The notes beneath the pieces were generated by a model. The model was given only the letters and a program-made list of their open reading frames with translations, did not search any database and had not been told where the DNA came from. From Streptomyces sp. A1136 (GTDB taxonomy: Bacteria; Actinomycetota; Actinomycetes; Streptomycetales; Streptomycetaceae), in assembly GCF_004795055.1 (NCBI RefSeq), contig NZ_SSBJ01000014.1, positions 118,478 to 182,477 on the forward strand: a stretch of DNA of 64,000 nt. Reading direction: 5' to 3'. Position numbers and translations under genes: made by a program. Shown piece by piece: positions 37,905 through 46,224 of the stretch. Positions within the stretch are counted from its first letter, which is position 1. Every line of letters begins with the position of its first letter.

Positions 37905-39487
37905 CCGCCCGTACGACGGCGCCGCCGCCACCGGCGGACGCCGCGGCGGGCCGCCCCGCCGCAGCGGACCTCTCGCCGCTCAACCGGCTCGTCCGGTCGG
38001 CCCCGACGGCCGGCGGCCTGATCCACGCGGCCCGCCTGGACGGCACCCGCTCCGTGACCCTGCGCGAGCTGTACGAGCGCTCCGGCCGCCTCGCCCACCA
38101 TCTGCGCGGCCTCGGCGTCGGCCCGGGCGACCGCATCGGCATCCTCGCCGCCAACAGCCTGGAATGGGTACTGCTCGACCTGGCCGCACTGCGCCTCAAG
38201 GCGCAGACGGCCGGCCTGGAGCCCGGGAAGTTCACGCCGTCCCGCGAACTCCTGGACCGCTACGACATCACCCTGCTGTGCACGGACCGGCCCACCGACC
38301 TCCCCGGCACCCTGCGGACGGACGACGTCTGGGCCCTGACCGAACCGGGCGACGGTCCCGATACGCCGCTGCCGCCGGTCACCTGGGCGCAGCGGGACGT
38401 CACCACCATCAAGTTCACCTCCGGCAGCACCGGGGTCCCCAAGGGCCTCGGAGCCACCGCGGGCAGCATCGAAAGCTCCCTGGACGCCGTCCAGGAGATC
38501 TTCGAACACAAGCCGGACGACCACCTCTTCGTCTTCCTCCCGCTCTCCCTGCTCCAGCAGCGCTACTGGGTCTACTCGGCCCTACTGCACGGCCACGACC
38601 TCACCCTCACCACCTACGAGGCGGCCTTCGCCACCCTGCGCCGGGTCCGCCCCACCGTGGTCATGGGCGTCCCCGCCTTCTACGAGACCGCCCGCCGGCA
38701 GATCGAGGCCAAGCGCAAACGCCCCGGCGCGGGCAGTACCCGCGAGGTGGCGCGGGCCCTGTTCGGCGACCGCGTCCGCTACCTGTGGACCGGCTCGGCA
38801 CCCGCCGCGCCCGCGATGGTCAGCTTCTTCACCGAGGAGGCCGGGCTGCCCCTCTTCGAGGGCTACGGGCTCAACGAGACCTGCATCGTCACCAAGAACC
38901 ACCCCGGCGCCCACCGCGCGGGCAGCGTCGGCCGAGTCCTGCGCGGCAAGGAGGTGCTGATCGGCGAGGACGGGGTGATCGGCGTCCGCAGCACCCACCC
39001 CGTCAACGACCACTACGCGTACGCGGCCCCCGGCGACTCCGACAAGGTGTTCATGCCCGACGGCACCGTACGCACCGGCGACATCGGCCACCTCGACGAG
39101 GACGGCTTCCTCTTCGTCCACGGCCGCGCCGACGACGTCATCGTCCTCGACAACGGCAAGAAGATCGTGGTGCGGCCCGTCGAAGAACGGATGAAGGCCC
39201 ATCCGGCGATTGCCGAGTGCGTGCTGTTCAGCCCCACCCAGACCGACCTCGTCGCCGTCGTCTCCCCGGCCGTGCCACCCGCCGACCCCGGCGCCGTCAC
39301 CGCCCTGCTCGCCGCGGCGAACGCCGCCGGCACCCCCGACGAGCGGATCAGCCGGGTCATCGTCGCCGACGAACCCTTCAGCATCGCCAACGGCCTGCTG
39401 ACCAGCCAGTACAAGCCCAAACGCCCCGCCATCCAGCGCGCCTACGCGCACCGACTGCACGACCAGGAGGCCGGAATCCATGCCTGA
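37901..39487 (+). CDS. azsP: AMP-forming acyl ligase loading the carrier protein (AzsP-like)
   Basis: A 528-residue ANL enzyme: IKFTSGSTGVPKGLGAT, FLPLSLLQQRYWVYSALLHG, EGYGLNETCIVTKNHPG, VRTGDIGHLDEDGFLFVHGR and LDNGKKIVVRPVEERM. The overall layout resembles long-chain acyl-CoA/ACP ligases rather than amino-acid A domains. In triacsin the ligase Tri29 adenylates N-succinyl-hydrazinoacetate and loads it on an ACP; AzsP is one of the four proteins reported to build the carrier-bound hydrazone. The following ACP gene overlaps by eight bases, which fits ligase and ACP working as partners. Confidence 0.88.
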   Translation: MTARTTAPPPPADAAAGRPAAADLSPLNRLVRSAPTAGGLIHAARLDGTRSVTLRELYERSGRLAHHLRGLGVGPGDRIGILAANSLEWVLLDLAALRLKAQTAGLEPGKFTPSRELLDRYDITLLCTDRPTDLPGTLRTDDVWALTEPGDGPDTPLPPVTWAQRDVTTIKFTSGSTGVPKGLGATAGSIESSLDAVQEIFEHKPDDHLFVFLPLSLLQQRYWVYSALLHGHDLTLTTYEAAFATLRRVRPTVVMGVPAFYETARRQIEAKRKRPGAGSTREVARALFGDRVRYLWTGSAPAAPAMVSFFTEEAGLPLFEGYGLNETCIVTKNHPGAHRAGSVGRVLRGKEVLIGEDGVIGVRSTHPVNDHYAYAAPGDSDKVFMPDGTVRTGDIGHLDEDGFLFVHGRADDVIVLDNGKKIVVRPVEERMKAHPAIAECVLFSPTQTDLVAVVSPAVPPADPGAVTALLAAANAAGTPDERISRVIVADEPFSIANGLLTSQYKPKRPAIQRAYAHRLHDQEAGIHA

Positions 39488-39758
39488 CACCCTCACCCCC
39501 ATCGAGTCGGCGGCCCGCGAACAGCTTTCGCTCGTCCTGATCCCCGAGGTCCCCGCCGAGTTGCTCGACCCCGACGCGGACCTGGCCGCCGCCTACGGCC
39601 TGACCTCCCTCAACAAGGTCCTCTTCCTCACCGAGGTGTGCGAGGAGACCGGCGTCGACCTCGGCCACTTCACCGAACACGACCTCGCCGCCATGCGCAC
39701 CCTGCGCGACGTCACCACCGCCCTCGCCCGCCACCACGACGCACCGACCGGAGCCTGA
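39480..39758 (+). CDS. azsQ: Free-standing acyl carrier protein (AzsQ-like)
   Basis: The 92-residue protein has the four-helix carrier layout and a phosphopantetheine site at Ser43 in YGLTSLNKVLFL. The usual DSL is TSL here, as seen in some NRPS-associated ACPs. It overlaps the AMP-ligase gene by eight bases and is followed after three bases by the GNAT gene. It should carry the succinyl-hydrazinoacetyl and then hydrazone intermediates during ligation, oxidation and deacylation before transfer to the AzsN carrier domain. Confidence 0.92.
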   Translation: MPDTLTPIESAAREQLSLVLIPEVPAELLDPDADLAAAYGLTSLNKVLFLTEVCEETGVDLGHFTEHDLAAMRTLRDVTTALARHHDAPTGA

Positions 39759-39761
39759 ACC

Positions 39762-40379
39762 ATGACGAGCACGAACGACTGGGCCGAGCACGCCGCCGCC
39801 ACCCTGGAGAACGACCGGGTCCGGGTGGCCCCGGTCACCGAGGCCGACCGCGAGGGCGTCCGCGCCGTCGCCATGGACCCCGACATCTGGCGCTACTTCG
39901 TCTCCGCCGTCGAGACCGACGCCGACTTCGAGACCTTCTTCGGCGCCATGCTCGCCGACCACGCGGCCGGCCGCCGCGCCGTCTACGTCATCTCCGACAA
40001 GGACACCGGCCGGATCGCCGGCAGCATGAGCTTCGGCAACATGGCCGAAGCCGACCGGCGCCTGGAGATCGGCTGGTCGTGGCTCGGCCGCGACTTCCGC
40101 GGCAAGGGCATCAACCACTGGGCGAAGGCCCTGCTCCTGGAGCACGCCTTCGGCGCCCTGGCGGCGGAGCGCGTCGAGTTCAAGACCGACGTCCTCAACA
40201 TCCAGGCCCGACGCGGACTGCGCAACATCGGCGCCACCGAGGAAGGCACCCTGCGCAGCTTCAACTACATGCCCGGGGGTCGGCGCCGGGACGCCGTCTT
40301 CTACAGCGTCCTGCGCGCCGAATGGCCCGAGGTGCGCGCCGCCCTCGCCCGCGGCCCGAAGACGGCCCTCCCCGCATGA
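39762..40379 (+). CDS. GNAT N-acyltransferase (putative HAA succinyltransferase)
   Basis: The 205-residue GNAT-fold protein has the RimJ/RimL-like pattern: LENDRVRVAPVTEADREGV at the N-terminus, LEIGWSWLGRDFRGKGINHW (acyl-CoA loop RxxGxG/A) and RVEFKTDVLNIQARRGLRNIG. In triacsin a GNAT succinylates hydrazinoacetic acid, masking the terminal nitrogen before adenylation. Its position beside the ligase and ACP supports the same task. The reported azaserine set AzsS-P-T-F includes one transferase that would correspond to this gene, probably AzsS. Confidence 0.87.
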   Translation: MTSTNDWAEHAAATLENDRVRVAPVTEADREGVRAVAMDPDIWRYFVSAVETDADFETFFGAMLADHAAGRRAVYVISDKDTGRIAGSMSFGNMAEADRRLEIGWSWLGRDFRGKGINHWAKALLLEHAFGALAAERVEFKTDVLNIQARRGLRNIGATEEGTLRSFNYMPGGRRRDAVFYSVLRAEWPEVRAALARGPKTALPA

Positions 40380-41389
40380 GCGTCACCCACGTCGACGCCC
40401 CGGGCACCCCCCGGGAAACGGGCCGCGCGCACGGCGCGGCCCTCGCCGGCCCGCTGCGGGCCTTCCTCGACGACGGCGTGGCCCGCCTCGGCCACCTCAC
40501 CGCCGCCCCCGTTTCGCTCGACGGGCTCAGGCCGTCGATCGCCGCCTACCGGGCGGCGGTCGCGGCCTCCCTGCCGGACCTCGCCGAGGAGGTGGCCGGG
40601 CTCGCGGAAGGAGCCCGCATCACCGAGGACGAGGCCTGGCTGCTCCAACTGCGCCGCGAGCTCATGGGCTACTCCAAGATCCGGACCGGCGGGGACTGCA
40701 CCACCTACGCCCGCACCGGGCCCGTCCCGGTCCTCGCCCAGACGGTGGACCTGAACGGCAACCTGGACACCCACATCACCGTCCTGCGCACCCCGCGCTC
40801 CCTGGTCCTCAGCTTCGCCGGGCTGCTCGGCTACCTCGGCCTGGGCCGCGCCGGCCTCGCCGTCGGGCTGAACCTGGTGCTCGGCGGCGCGTGGGGCCCG
40901 GGGGTGCCGCCGTACCTGGCCATCCGCCACCTGCTCGACAACGCCGGCAGCGTCGGGGAAGCCCTCAAACTCCTCGCCGACCTGCCGCTGGCCAGCTCGC
41001 GCTCCCTGACGCTGTGCGACCGCGAGCGCGCGCTGTACGTGGAACACCTGGGCGGCGAACTGCGGGTGGTGGAGGGGCCCGACCCGGTGCACACCAACCA
41101 CTTCCTGCACCCCGACTTCGCGCCGGCGGACGAACTGAACGTCTTCGCCCGCAACTCCTCGGTGCGCCGCCTGCGCGCGGCGACGGACGGCCTGGCCGGG
41201 CTGGCCCCCACGGCCTCGGCGGAGGACCACTTCGGCGTGCTGGCGCGCCCGCCGATCTGCGTCCCCGATCGCGGGGACATCCGGGCCGAACGCACCGTCG
41301 CGGCGGTGGTGCTCTTCCCGGACGCCGGCGAACTGCACCTGCGCCCGGGCGATCCCTCGCTCGCCGCGACCCGGACCTTCACCCTCTGA
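40376..41389 (+). CDS. C45-type Ntn hydrolase (acyl-CoA:6-APA acyltransferase-like)
   Basis: A 337-residue protein of the peptidase C45 family. Residues 14-20 (ETGRAHG) and the mid-sequence SKIRTGGDCTTYA place the nucleophilic Cys108 after an internal Gly-Asp, where these enzymes self-cleave. PVLAQTVDLNGN and VGLNLVLGGAWGPGVPPYLA follow. Relatives hydrolyse or transfer acyl groups on amides. Here it could remove the succinyl mask from the hydrazone once it is on the carrier, completing a mask/load/oxidise/unmask sequence with the neighbouring GNAT, ligase and dehydrogenase. That is inference from context. Overlaps the GNAT stop by four bases. Confidence 0.82.
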   Translation: MSVTHVDAPGTPRETGRAHGAALAGPLRAFLDDGVARLGHLTAAPVSLDGLRPSIAAYRAAVAASLPDLAEEVAGLAEGARITEDEAWLLQLRRELMGYSKIRTGGDCTTYARTGPVPVLAQTVDLNGNLDTHITVLRTPRSLVLSFAGLLGYLGLGRAGLAVGLNLVLGGAWGPGVPPYLAIRHLLDNAGSVGEALKLLADLPLASSRSLTLCDRERALYVEHLGGELRVVEGPDPVHTNHFLHPDFAPADELNVFARNSSVRRLRAATDGLAGLAPTASAEDHFGVLARPPICVPDRGDIRAERTVAAVVLFPDAGELHLRPGDPSLAATRTFTL

Positions 41390-41421
41390 CGGAAGCACCC
41401 TCTGACCGAAAGGAGTGGAGG

Positions 41422-42105
41422 ATGGACGCATGGCTGGTCGACCTCGACCAGGTCGTCCCCACCGACATCAGCGACCCGGCCGGACCTTCGGACGTGTTGG
41501 CCGGCCTCACCGAGGAGGAACTGCGGCGCGGAGCCGAGTTCGTCCACGCCCGGGCCGCCCACCGCTTCTACCGGGCCCGGCTCACCGTCCGCAGGCTGCT
41601 GGCCGACCGTCTCGGCCTCGACCCGCGCGACCTGCGCATCCACTACGACCCGGCGGGCAAGCCGTACCTGCCCGACCGGCCCGGCACCCACGTCAGCTGG
41701 TCCCGCTCCGACGGCCTGTTGCTGCTGGGCGTGACGGAGACCGGGCCGGTCGGGGTGGACGTGGAACTCGTCCGCCCGGACGCGGGCAGCATGGACGTCC
41801 TGTCCTTCGTCTACCCGGCGGCCCCCGCCACGGCCACGCCCCGCACCTTCTTCCACGCCTGGACGCTGCTCGAAGCAGCGGTCAAGGCCACCGGCCGGGG
41901 CCTGGCGCGGGGCGCGAAGGAGGTCGACCTGGACTTCGGTCCGGGCGGCACGGTCGCCCTCCGCGGCATCACCGGGCACGGCCACCGGCCCTGGCACGGC
42001 CACACCTCCCTGCACCCGACCGGTCCGACCGCCCCCTCGGCCATGACCGCCTTCGTCTCCCACGATCTCCCGCCCTTCCGGGTCCGCCCCTGGCCGCCGC
42101 GCTGA
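41422..42105 (+). CDS. Sfp-type 4'-phosphopantetheinyl transferase
   Basis: A 227-residue PPTase: RFYRARLTVRRLLADRLG, IHYDPAGKPYLP, the Mg2+-binding VGVDVELV and FFHAWTLLEAAVKATGRGL, in which the usual KEA lysine is Leu. It converts apo carrier domains to holo form using CoA. Substrates in this window include three carriers of the hydrazone series and the BpsA carrier domain. ATG 41422 follows AGGAGTGGAGG and the gene is last in the co-directional run, ended by a large hairpin. Confidence 0.9.
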   Translation: MDAWLVDLDQVVPTDISDPAGPSDVLAGLTEEELRRGAEFVHARAAHRFYRARLTVRRLLADRLGLDPRDLRIHYDPAGKPYLPDRPGTHVSWSRSDGLLLLGVTETGPVGVDVELVRPDAGSMDVLSFVYPAAPATATPRTFFHAWTLLEAAVKATGRGLARGAKEVDLDFGPGGTVALRGITGHGHRPWHGHTSLHPTGPTAPSAMTAFVSHDLPPFRVRPWPPR

Positions 42106-42150
42106 CCCCGGGGCCCGCCGACCACGCGGTACCTGCGAGAGGTCGCGCGA

Positions 42151-42183
42151 CCGGCCCGTGCCCGGCAGCCGGGCACGGGCCGG
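42151..42183. terminator. 33-base palindrome between convergent genes
   Basis: CCGGCCCGTGCCCGGC and GCCGGGCACGGGCCGG are perfect 16-base arms around a single A (42167). It lies between the PPTase gene (+) and the ArsR-type gene (-) and can terminate both transcripts. It marks the right-hand border of the hydrazone cluster. Confidence 0.85.
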
Positions 42184-42234
42184 GGCCGGGGGCCGGCTCA
42201 TCCTCGGCCACTCGGCCGGCTACCCGAACCGGTT

Positions 42235-43221
42235 TCAGTCCACCGCCGCGAGCGCGTCCCCGAGCGGGCTGCGTCGGTACAGCACCTGCCGGCCCTGTCG
42301 GGCCCGCGTGACCAGGCCGGCGGCGTACAGCACCCGCAGGTGCTGGGACACCGCGCTCGGGGTGACCCGCAGCCGACGGGCCAGTTCCACCGTGGCCAGC
42401 GGTTCCGCCAACAGCCGCAGCAGCCGCTCCCTCGGCGCGCCGAGCAGCGGCACGAGGGCCGTCCCGGCCCGGGCCCCGTCCGGTTCGGCGTCCCACAAGG
42501 TCGCCGCCCCGCGGCTCGGGTAGATCAGCCACGGCGCCTCCTGCGCGCTCACCGGGGGCGCGGGCTTGTGCGCGAAGACCGACGGCACCAGGAGCAGCCC
42601 CCGGCCGGACGCCTTGACGTGGTGCCTGTCGTTCATCTTGTCGATGTGCAGTACGCCGTGCCGCCAGCGCATGCTCGGATGGATGTCGGCGAACAGCAGC
42701 CGCGCCCCGCCCATGGCCAGCCGCCGGGCGCGGTAGGTCATGTCGGCCTCCACCACGAGCCGCACCTGCGGCCACAACGGCTCGACGGCGATCTCCCAGT
42801 AGCGCAGCAGCAGCGCGCAGACCCGGTCGCGCAGGGCGGCCACGGCCGTGTCGTCGCCGGTCTCGGCGGCGGCCAGCGGCGCCGGCAACCGGCCCGGCGC
42901 GTGCGCGGCCAGCAGGTCGCGGCGCACCTGCGCGGGCGGCGTCCGACGGGCCGCCGCGAGCTCCTCCCCGAAGGACGGGGCGAACGCCGTAGGTCGGGGG
43001 GTCAGGAAGTCGGGCAGGGTGAGCCGCGCCGCCACCAGCGACATCAACAGCCCCGTGTCCAGGTCGCCGAGCGCGCCGAGCACGGACCTGCGCCACGGCA
43101 GGTGGACGGCCGACAGGCCCGGATCGTGCAGCACCCGCAGGCTGAGCACCGTCTCACTCAGCGGCGACACGGCGAACCGGGTGTCGGCGAGATCCTCGAC
43201 GCCGAGCTCGAAACTGATCAT
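42235..43221 (-). CDS. ArsR-type winged-helix regulator with DUF5937-like N-terminus
   Basis: A 328-residue protein. The C-terminal 80 residues form an ArsR-type wHTH (LATVELARRLRVTPSAVSQH, LRVLYAAGLVTRARQGRQVL). The long N-terminal part (FELGVEDLADTRFAVSPLSE start; IHPSMRWRHGVLHIDKMND middle) is the actinobacterial DUF5937-like region often annotated as ArsR family without metal-binding cysteines. ATG 43221 is chosen because the frame upstream is Arg-rich noise and it leaves a 55-base divergent gap to the MFS gene, where its own operator is expected. It likely represses that transporter. Confidence 0.88.
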   Translation of the reverse strand: MISFELGVEDLADTRFAVSPLSETVLSLRVLHDPGLSAVHLPWRRSVLGALGDLDTGLLMSLVAARLTLPDFLTPRPTAFAPSFGEELAAARRTPPAQVRRDLLAAHAPGRLPAPLAAAETGDDTAVAALRDRVCALLLRYWEIAVEPLWPQVRLVVEADMTYRARRLAMGGARLLFADIHPSMRWRHGVLHIDKMNDRHHVKASGRGLLLVPSVFAHKPAPPVSAQEAPWLIYPSRGAATLWDAEPDGARAGTALVPLLGAPRERLLRLLAEPLATVELARRLRVTPSAVSQHLRVLYAAGLVTRARQGRQVLYRRSPLGDALAAVD

Positions 43222-43276
43222 TAAGCCGTACGCTACATCGATTGGCGCTCCCCACCCCGTGCCGTGAACTTTCCCC

Positions 43277-44506
43277 ATGACCTTCCCCACCCTCGCCCCC
43301 GGCCCGGGCCATGCGGGCGGCGACGGCCCCGCCCTGAGCCGCCGACTGGTGGCCCTCTTGGCCGTCACCTGCGCCGTGGCCGTGGGCAACCTCTACTTCC
43401 CGCAGGCCATCGGCCCGCTCATCGCCGCCGGACTGGACGTCCCCGCCGACCGGGCCGCCCTGATCGTCACCGCGACCCAACTGGGCTACACCGCCGGGAT
43501 GGTCCTCCTCGTGCCGTTGGGCGACCGGTTCCGCCACCGCCCGCTCCTCGTCGTCCTGCTCGCGCTCAGCGGCCTCGCCCTGCTGGCCGCCGGCTGCGCC
43601 CCCGGCCTGCCGCCGCTGGCCGCGGCGAGCGCCCTGGTCGGGCTGACCACCGTGGCCGCGCAGATCATCAGCCCGCTGGCGGCCGGCCTCGCGGCGCCCG
43701 ACCGGCAGGGGGAGGTGCTCGGCACGCTGCTCAGCGGCTCGACCGCCGGCATGCTGCTGGCCCGTACGTTCAGCGGGACGCTCGGCGAGTGGCTGGGCTG
43801 GCGGGCCCCTTACCTGGCGGCCGCTGCCGCGGCCCTGGTCCTCGCGGCCGTCATGGCGTACGCGGTGCCGCCCACCACCTCGACCGCCCCCAGTGCCCGG
43901 GGCTCCTACCTCGCGCTGTTGGCCGAACCACCGCGCCTGCTGCGCGCCGAGCCGGAACTGCGCCGCTCCTGCTTCTACCAGGCCGCCGTCTTCGGTGGGT
44001 TCTCCGCCGTGTGGACCTGCCTGGCACTGCTGCTGACGGGGCCGGTCTACGGCTTCGGCGCCGAAGCCGTGGGCGTGCTCGCGCTGGTCGGCGCGGCCAC
44101 CATGTGGTGCACGCCGTTCGCCGGGCGCCTGGTGGACCGTCACGGCCCGGGCCCCGTCAACCTGGTGTCCCTGCTCGGGGTCCTCGTCGCGGCCGCGGTC
44201 CTCGCGGCGGGCGGCCTGGGCGGCCGGCTCGGCCTGACCGCCCTCGCCGTTGGCAGCCTGCTGCTGGACATCGCCCTGCAGTCCGGAACGCTGGCCAACG
44301 TATCGCGGGTGTACGCCCTGCGCCCCGACGCCCGCGGCAGGCTCACCACCGCCTACATGACCTGCGGCTACCTGGGCGGCACCGCCGGGTCGTGGCTCGG
44401 CGTCCATGCCTACACCGCCTTCGGCTGGCCGGCCGTATGCGTGCTCGTCGCGCTCCTCGCGTCGGCCGCCCTCGCCCGCCACCTGACGCCCCGCCGCGTC
44501 CCCTGA
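43277..44506 (+). CDS. MFS transporter (drug exporter-like)
   Basis: A 409-residue major facilitator. LLAVTCAVAVGNLYFPQAIG opens helix 1, LLVPLGDRFRHRPLLV is the loop 2-3 motif A, and the protein has twelve hydrophobic segments with the C-half starting near LRRSCFYQAAVFGGFSAVW. It resembles actinobacterial YgaY/arabinose-type efflux permeases of unknown substrate. It is divergently arranged with the ArsR-type regulator, a common regulator/efflux pair. Confidence 0.9.
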   Translation: MTFPTLAPGPGHAGGDGPALSRRLVALLAVTCAVAVGNLYFPQAIGPLIAAGLDVPADRAALIVTATQLGYTAGMVLLVPLGDRFRHRPLLVVLLALSGLALLAAGCAPGLPPLAAASALVGLTTVAAQIISPLAAGLAAPDRQGEVLGTLLSGSTAGMLLARTFSGTLGEWLGWRAPYLAAAAAALVLAAVMAYAVPPTTSTAPSARGSYLALLAEPPRLLRAEPELRRSCFYQAAVFGGFSAVWTCLALLLTGPVYGFGAEAVGVLALVGAATMWCTPFAGRLVDRHGPGPVNLVSLLGVLVAAAVLAAGGLGGRLGLTALAVGSLLLDIALQSGTLANVSRVYALRPDARGRLTTAYMTCGYLGGTAGSWLGVHAYTAFGWPAVCVLVALLASAALARHLTPRRVP

Positions 44507-44585
44507 CCTGCCCGCAGCCCCCCGGCCCCCGGGGCCCCGCCCCTGCGGCCGACCCCTGCGGTCGGTCCTCGCGGCGGTCGATCGG

Positions 44586-45067
44586 TCAGTGCTCCCGATA
44601 CGCCTCGGCGAGGACATCGGTCAGCGCCCGGGTGAGGTCGGCGCGCAGGCCGTCGTGCCGAGGCCGCGGCGAGTGTTCGGGGGCGGTGCGGGTATCCCCG
44701 TAGCGCCACACCGGGCCCCGCCGGAGGTGCGCCGGCTCCCAGTCGTAGCGCGGGTGCACCAGCCCGTGCAGGTGGTGCCAGGAGTTCCCCGACACCTCGT
44801 AGTTCAACCGCCGCAACCCCGTCTCCGGCCCCCGGCACGCGATCTCGACGGCCTCGCCGAGGAGGGAGAGGTCGAGCGGGAAGCGGGCCCGCTGGCCCCG
44901 CGGGAGATCGGTGAGGTGGTCGGCGCGGCCCGCGTACAGCAGCAGGAGTAGCCCGGCAGGTATTGGCTGTCGTCGATCACGGCCCATCCGGTCCGCATCC
45001 GGGCGAGCACAGTGGGGTTCTCGCCCCGCTCCGCGGCCGCGAGCCGATCCTCTTCCACCGGGTTCAT
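44586..45067 (-). pseudogene. HIT-family (Ap4A hydrolase-like) gene with a one-base frameshift
   Basis: Read from ATG 45067, the frame gives MNPVEEDRLAAAERG, RTGWAVIDDSQYLPGYS and then nonsense. The rest continues in another frame as LLLYAGRADHLTDLP, LLGEAVEIACRG, and the HIT-type NSWHHLHGLVHPRYDWEP to the stop at 44586. The break is between 44944 and 44945, where one base is missing (TCC-?TG-CTG-CTG-TAC restores the frame). Both halves together make a normal-length protein of about 160 residues, so the gene is either recently disabled or carries a sequencing error in a CAG repeat. Confidence 0.78.
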
Positions 45068-45234
45068 GTCCCTTGGACAGCAGGGGAGTCGCCCGGCCGG
45101 GGGCGATACGGGGCGGCGGCACCGAGGCGAAGGGGCGACGAGCGGGGGAGGGGGCGATCCGGGCGATCGGGGCGTGAGCCGGTCGCAACGGACACCCCCG
45201 TGCCCCATTGCGACCGCCTCGGCCCGATGGCGTT

Positions 45235-45387
45235 CTCCAGTCAAGTAGATGCCGGTGCCCGGCGGCCCGTCTCCAGTTGACTAGATGACCTCGCTGAAAC
45301 ATACGCGTCGGCCGACCGCCCCTGTCAAGTCGGTTAGATTGATGACGGGTGGGCCGGCCCGAGCCGCCGTCCAGTCGAGTAGAGACG
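45235..45387 (+). promoter_or_regulatory. Repeated elements upstream of the XRE cassette
   Basis: Three similar direct elements occur in 150 bases: CTCCAGTCAAGTAGATG (45235-45251), CTCCAGTTGACTAGATG (45271-45287) and GTCCAGTCGAGTAGAGA (45370-45386). A looser relative, TGTCAAGTCGGTTAGATTG, lies at 45323-45341. The shared core is TCCAGT(C/T)(A/G)A(G/C)TAGA. The tract is AT-richer than its flanks and sits 55-210 bases upstream of the XRE gene, suggesting operator sites or multiple promoters. Its left end lies outside the HIT gene. Confidence 0.55.
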
Positions 45388-45442
45388 ACACACGACAGCG
45401 CGAGAGTGACCGCTGAGTCGGTGAGTACCGGGGAGTGCCGCG

Positions 45443-46096
45443 ATGGGTGAGAACAACAGCGCGGGCGAGCAGGGCCAGGGCCCCATCGCCCACCGGCTCG
45501 ATCACCTGATCCGCACGCTGCATCCCAAGGACCGCGGCCCCTACACCTACCAGGAGATCGCCGACTCCATCCGCGAGCAGGCCGGCCCCGACGACCCGAC
45601 CGTCTCCCACGGCACCATCCACAGCCTGCACAAGGGCAAGGTCACCAACCCGAGCGTCGACACCCTGCGCGCGCTCGGCAAGTTCTTCGGCGTCGGGGCC
45701 AAGTACTTCCTCGACGACGAGGTCGCCGCCCGCACCGACGCCCGGATCAGGGAACTCCGGGAAGGCGCCGACCGGGCCGAGGCCGGCCGCGAACTCGCCG
45801 ACGCCCTGGAGGACAAGCAGGTCAAGGCCGTCGCCTTCCGACTGAGAGGACTGTCGGCCGCCGCCCTGCGCGGCATCACGTCGATCGTCGACGGCGCCCG
45901 GCAGGCCGAGGGCCTGCCCCGGGTCGACCGCACGCCCGACAGGACGTCGGCAGGGACGTCGGACAGAATGCCGGACCGTGCGCCGGACAGGACACCGGAC
46001 CGTGCGCCGGCACTGCGAACACCGGGACCCCGTACGCCCCACCAGCCACCCACCCGGCTACCCGACGCGGGCCACGACACGGCCCCCCGCCCCTAG
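45443..46096 (+). CDS. XRE-family helix-turn-helix regulator
   Basis: A 217-residue protein. Residues 15-95 form an XRE HTH: HRLDHLIRTLHPKDRGPYTY, YQEIADSIREQ, VSHGTIHSLHKGKVTNPSVD, TLRALGKFFGVGAKYFLDDE. A helical segment to about residue 160 follows, then a low-complexity Pro/Asp/Arg tail with repeated DRxPDR units. It heads a four-gene series with an ImmA/IrrE-type protease, a membrane protein and a PAP2-like protein. It probably controls the series and binds the repeats upstream. Confidence 0.88.
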   Translation: MGENNSAGEQGQGPIAHRLDHLIRTLHPKDRGPYTYQEIADSIREQAGPDDPTVSHGTIHSLHKGKVTNPSVDTLRALGKFFGVGAKYFLDDEVAARTDARIRELREGADRAEAGRELADALEDKQVKAVAFRLRGLSAAALRGITSIVDGARQAEGLPRVDRTPDRTSAGTSDRMPDRAPDRTPDRAPALRTPGPRTPHQPPTRLPDAGHDTAPRP

Positions 46097-46224
46097 CCGG
46101 CCGGCCGCACGTGGGCAACGCGGAGTTCGACCATGGATACGACCGTTGTGACCGGATGCCGTTCAAGTGGCGCACGGCGCACGAAGTCAGCCCGGACGAC
46201 ACCCGGGCCGGAATGGAACGCGAT

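Noticed and set aside
33777..37931. A 1,384-residue minus-strand open frame opposite the NRPS
   Set aside because: Antisense shadow with no recognisable motifs.
44951..45302. Upstream part of the minus-strand frame joined to the HIT gene
   Set aside because: Before the frameshift point this frame is low-information; the true N-terminus lies in the neighbouring frame starting at 45067.
45235..45387. CRISPR-like array
   Set aside because: Only three or four short imperfect repeats with unequal spacing, no cas genes; better read as operator elements.
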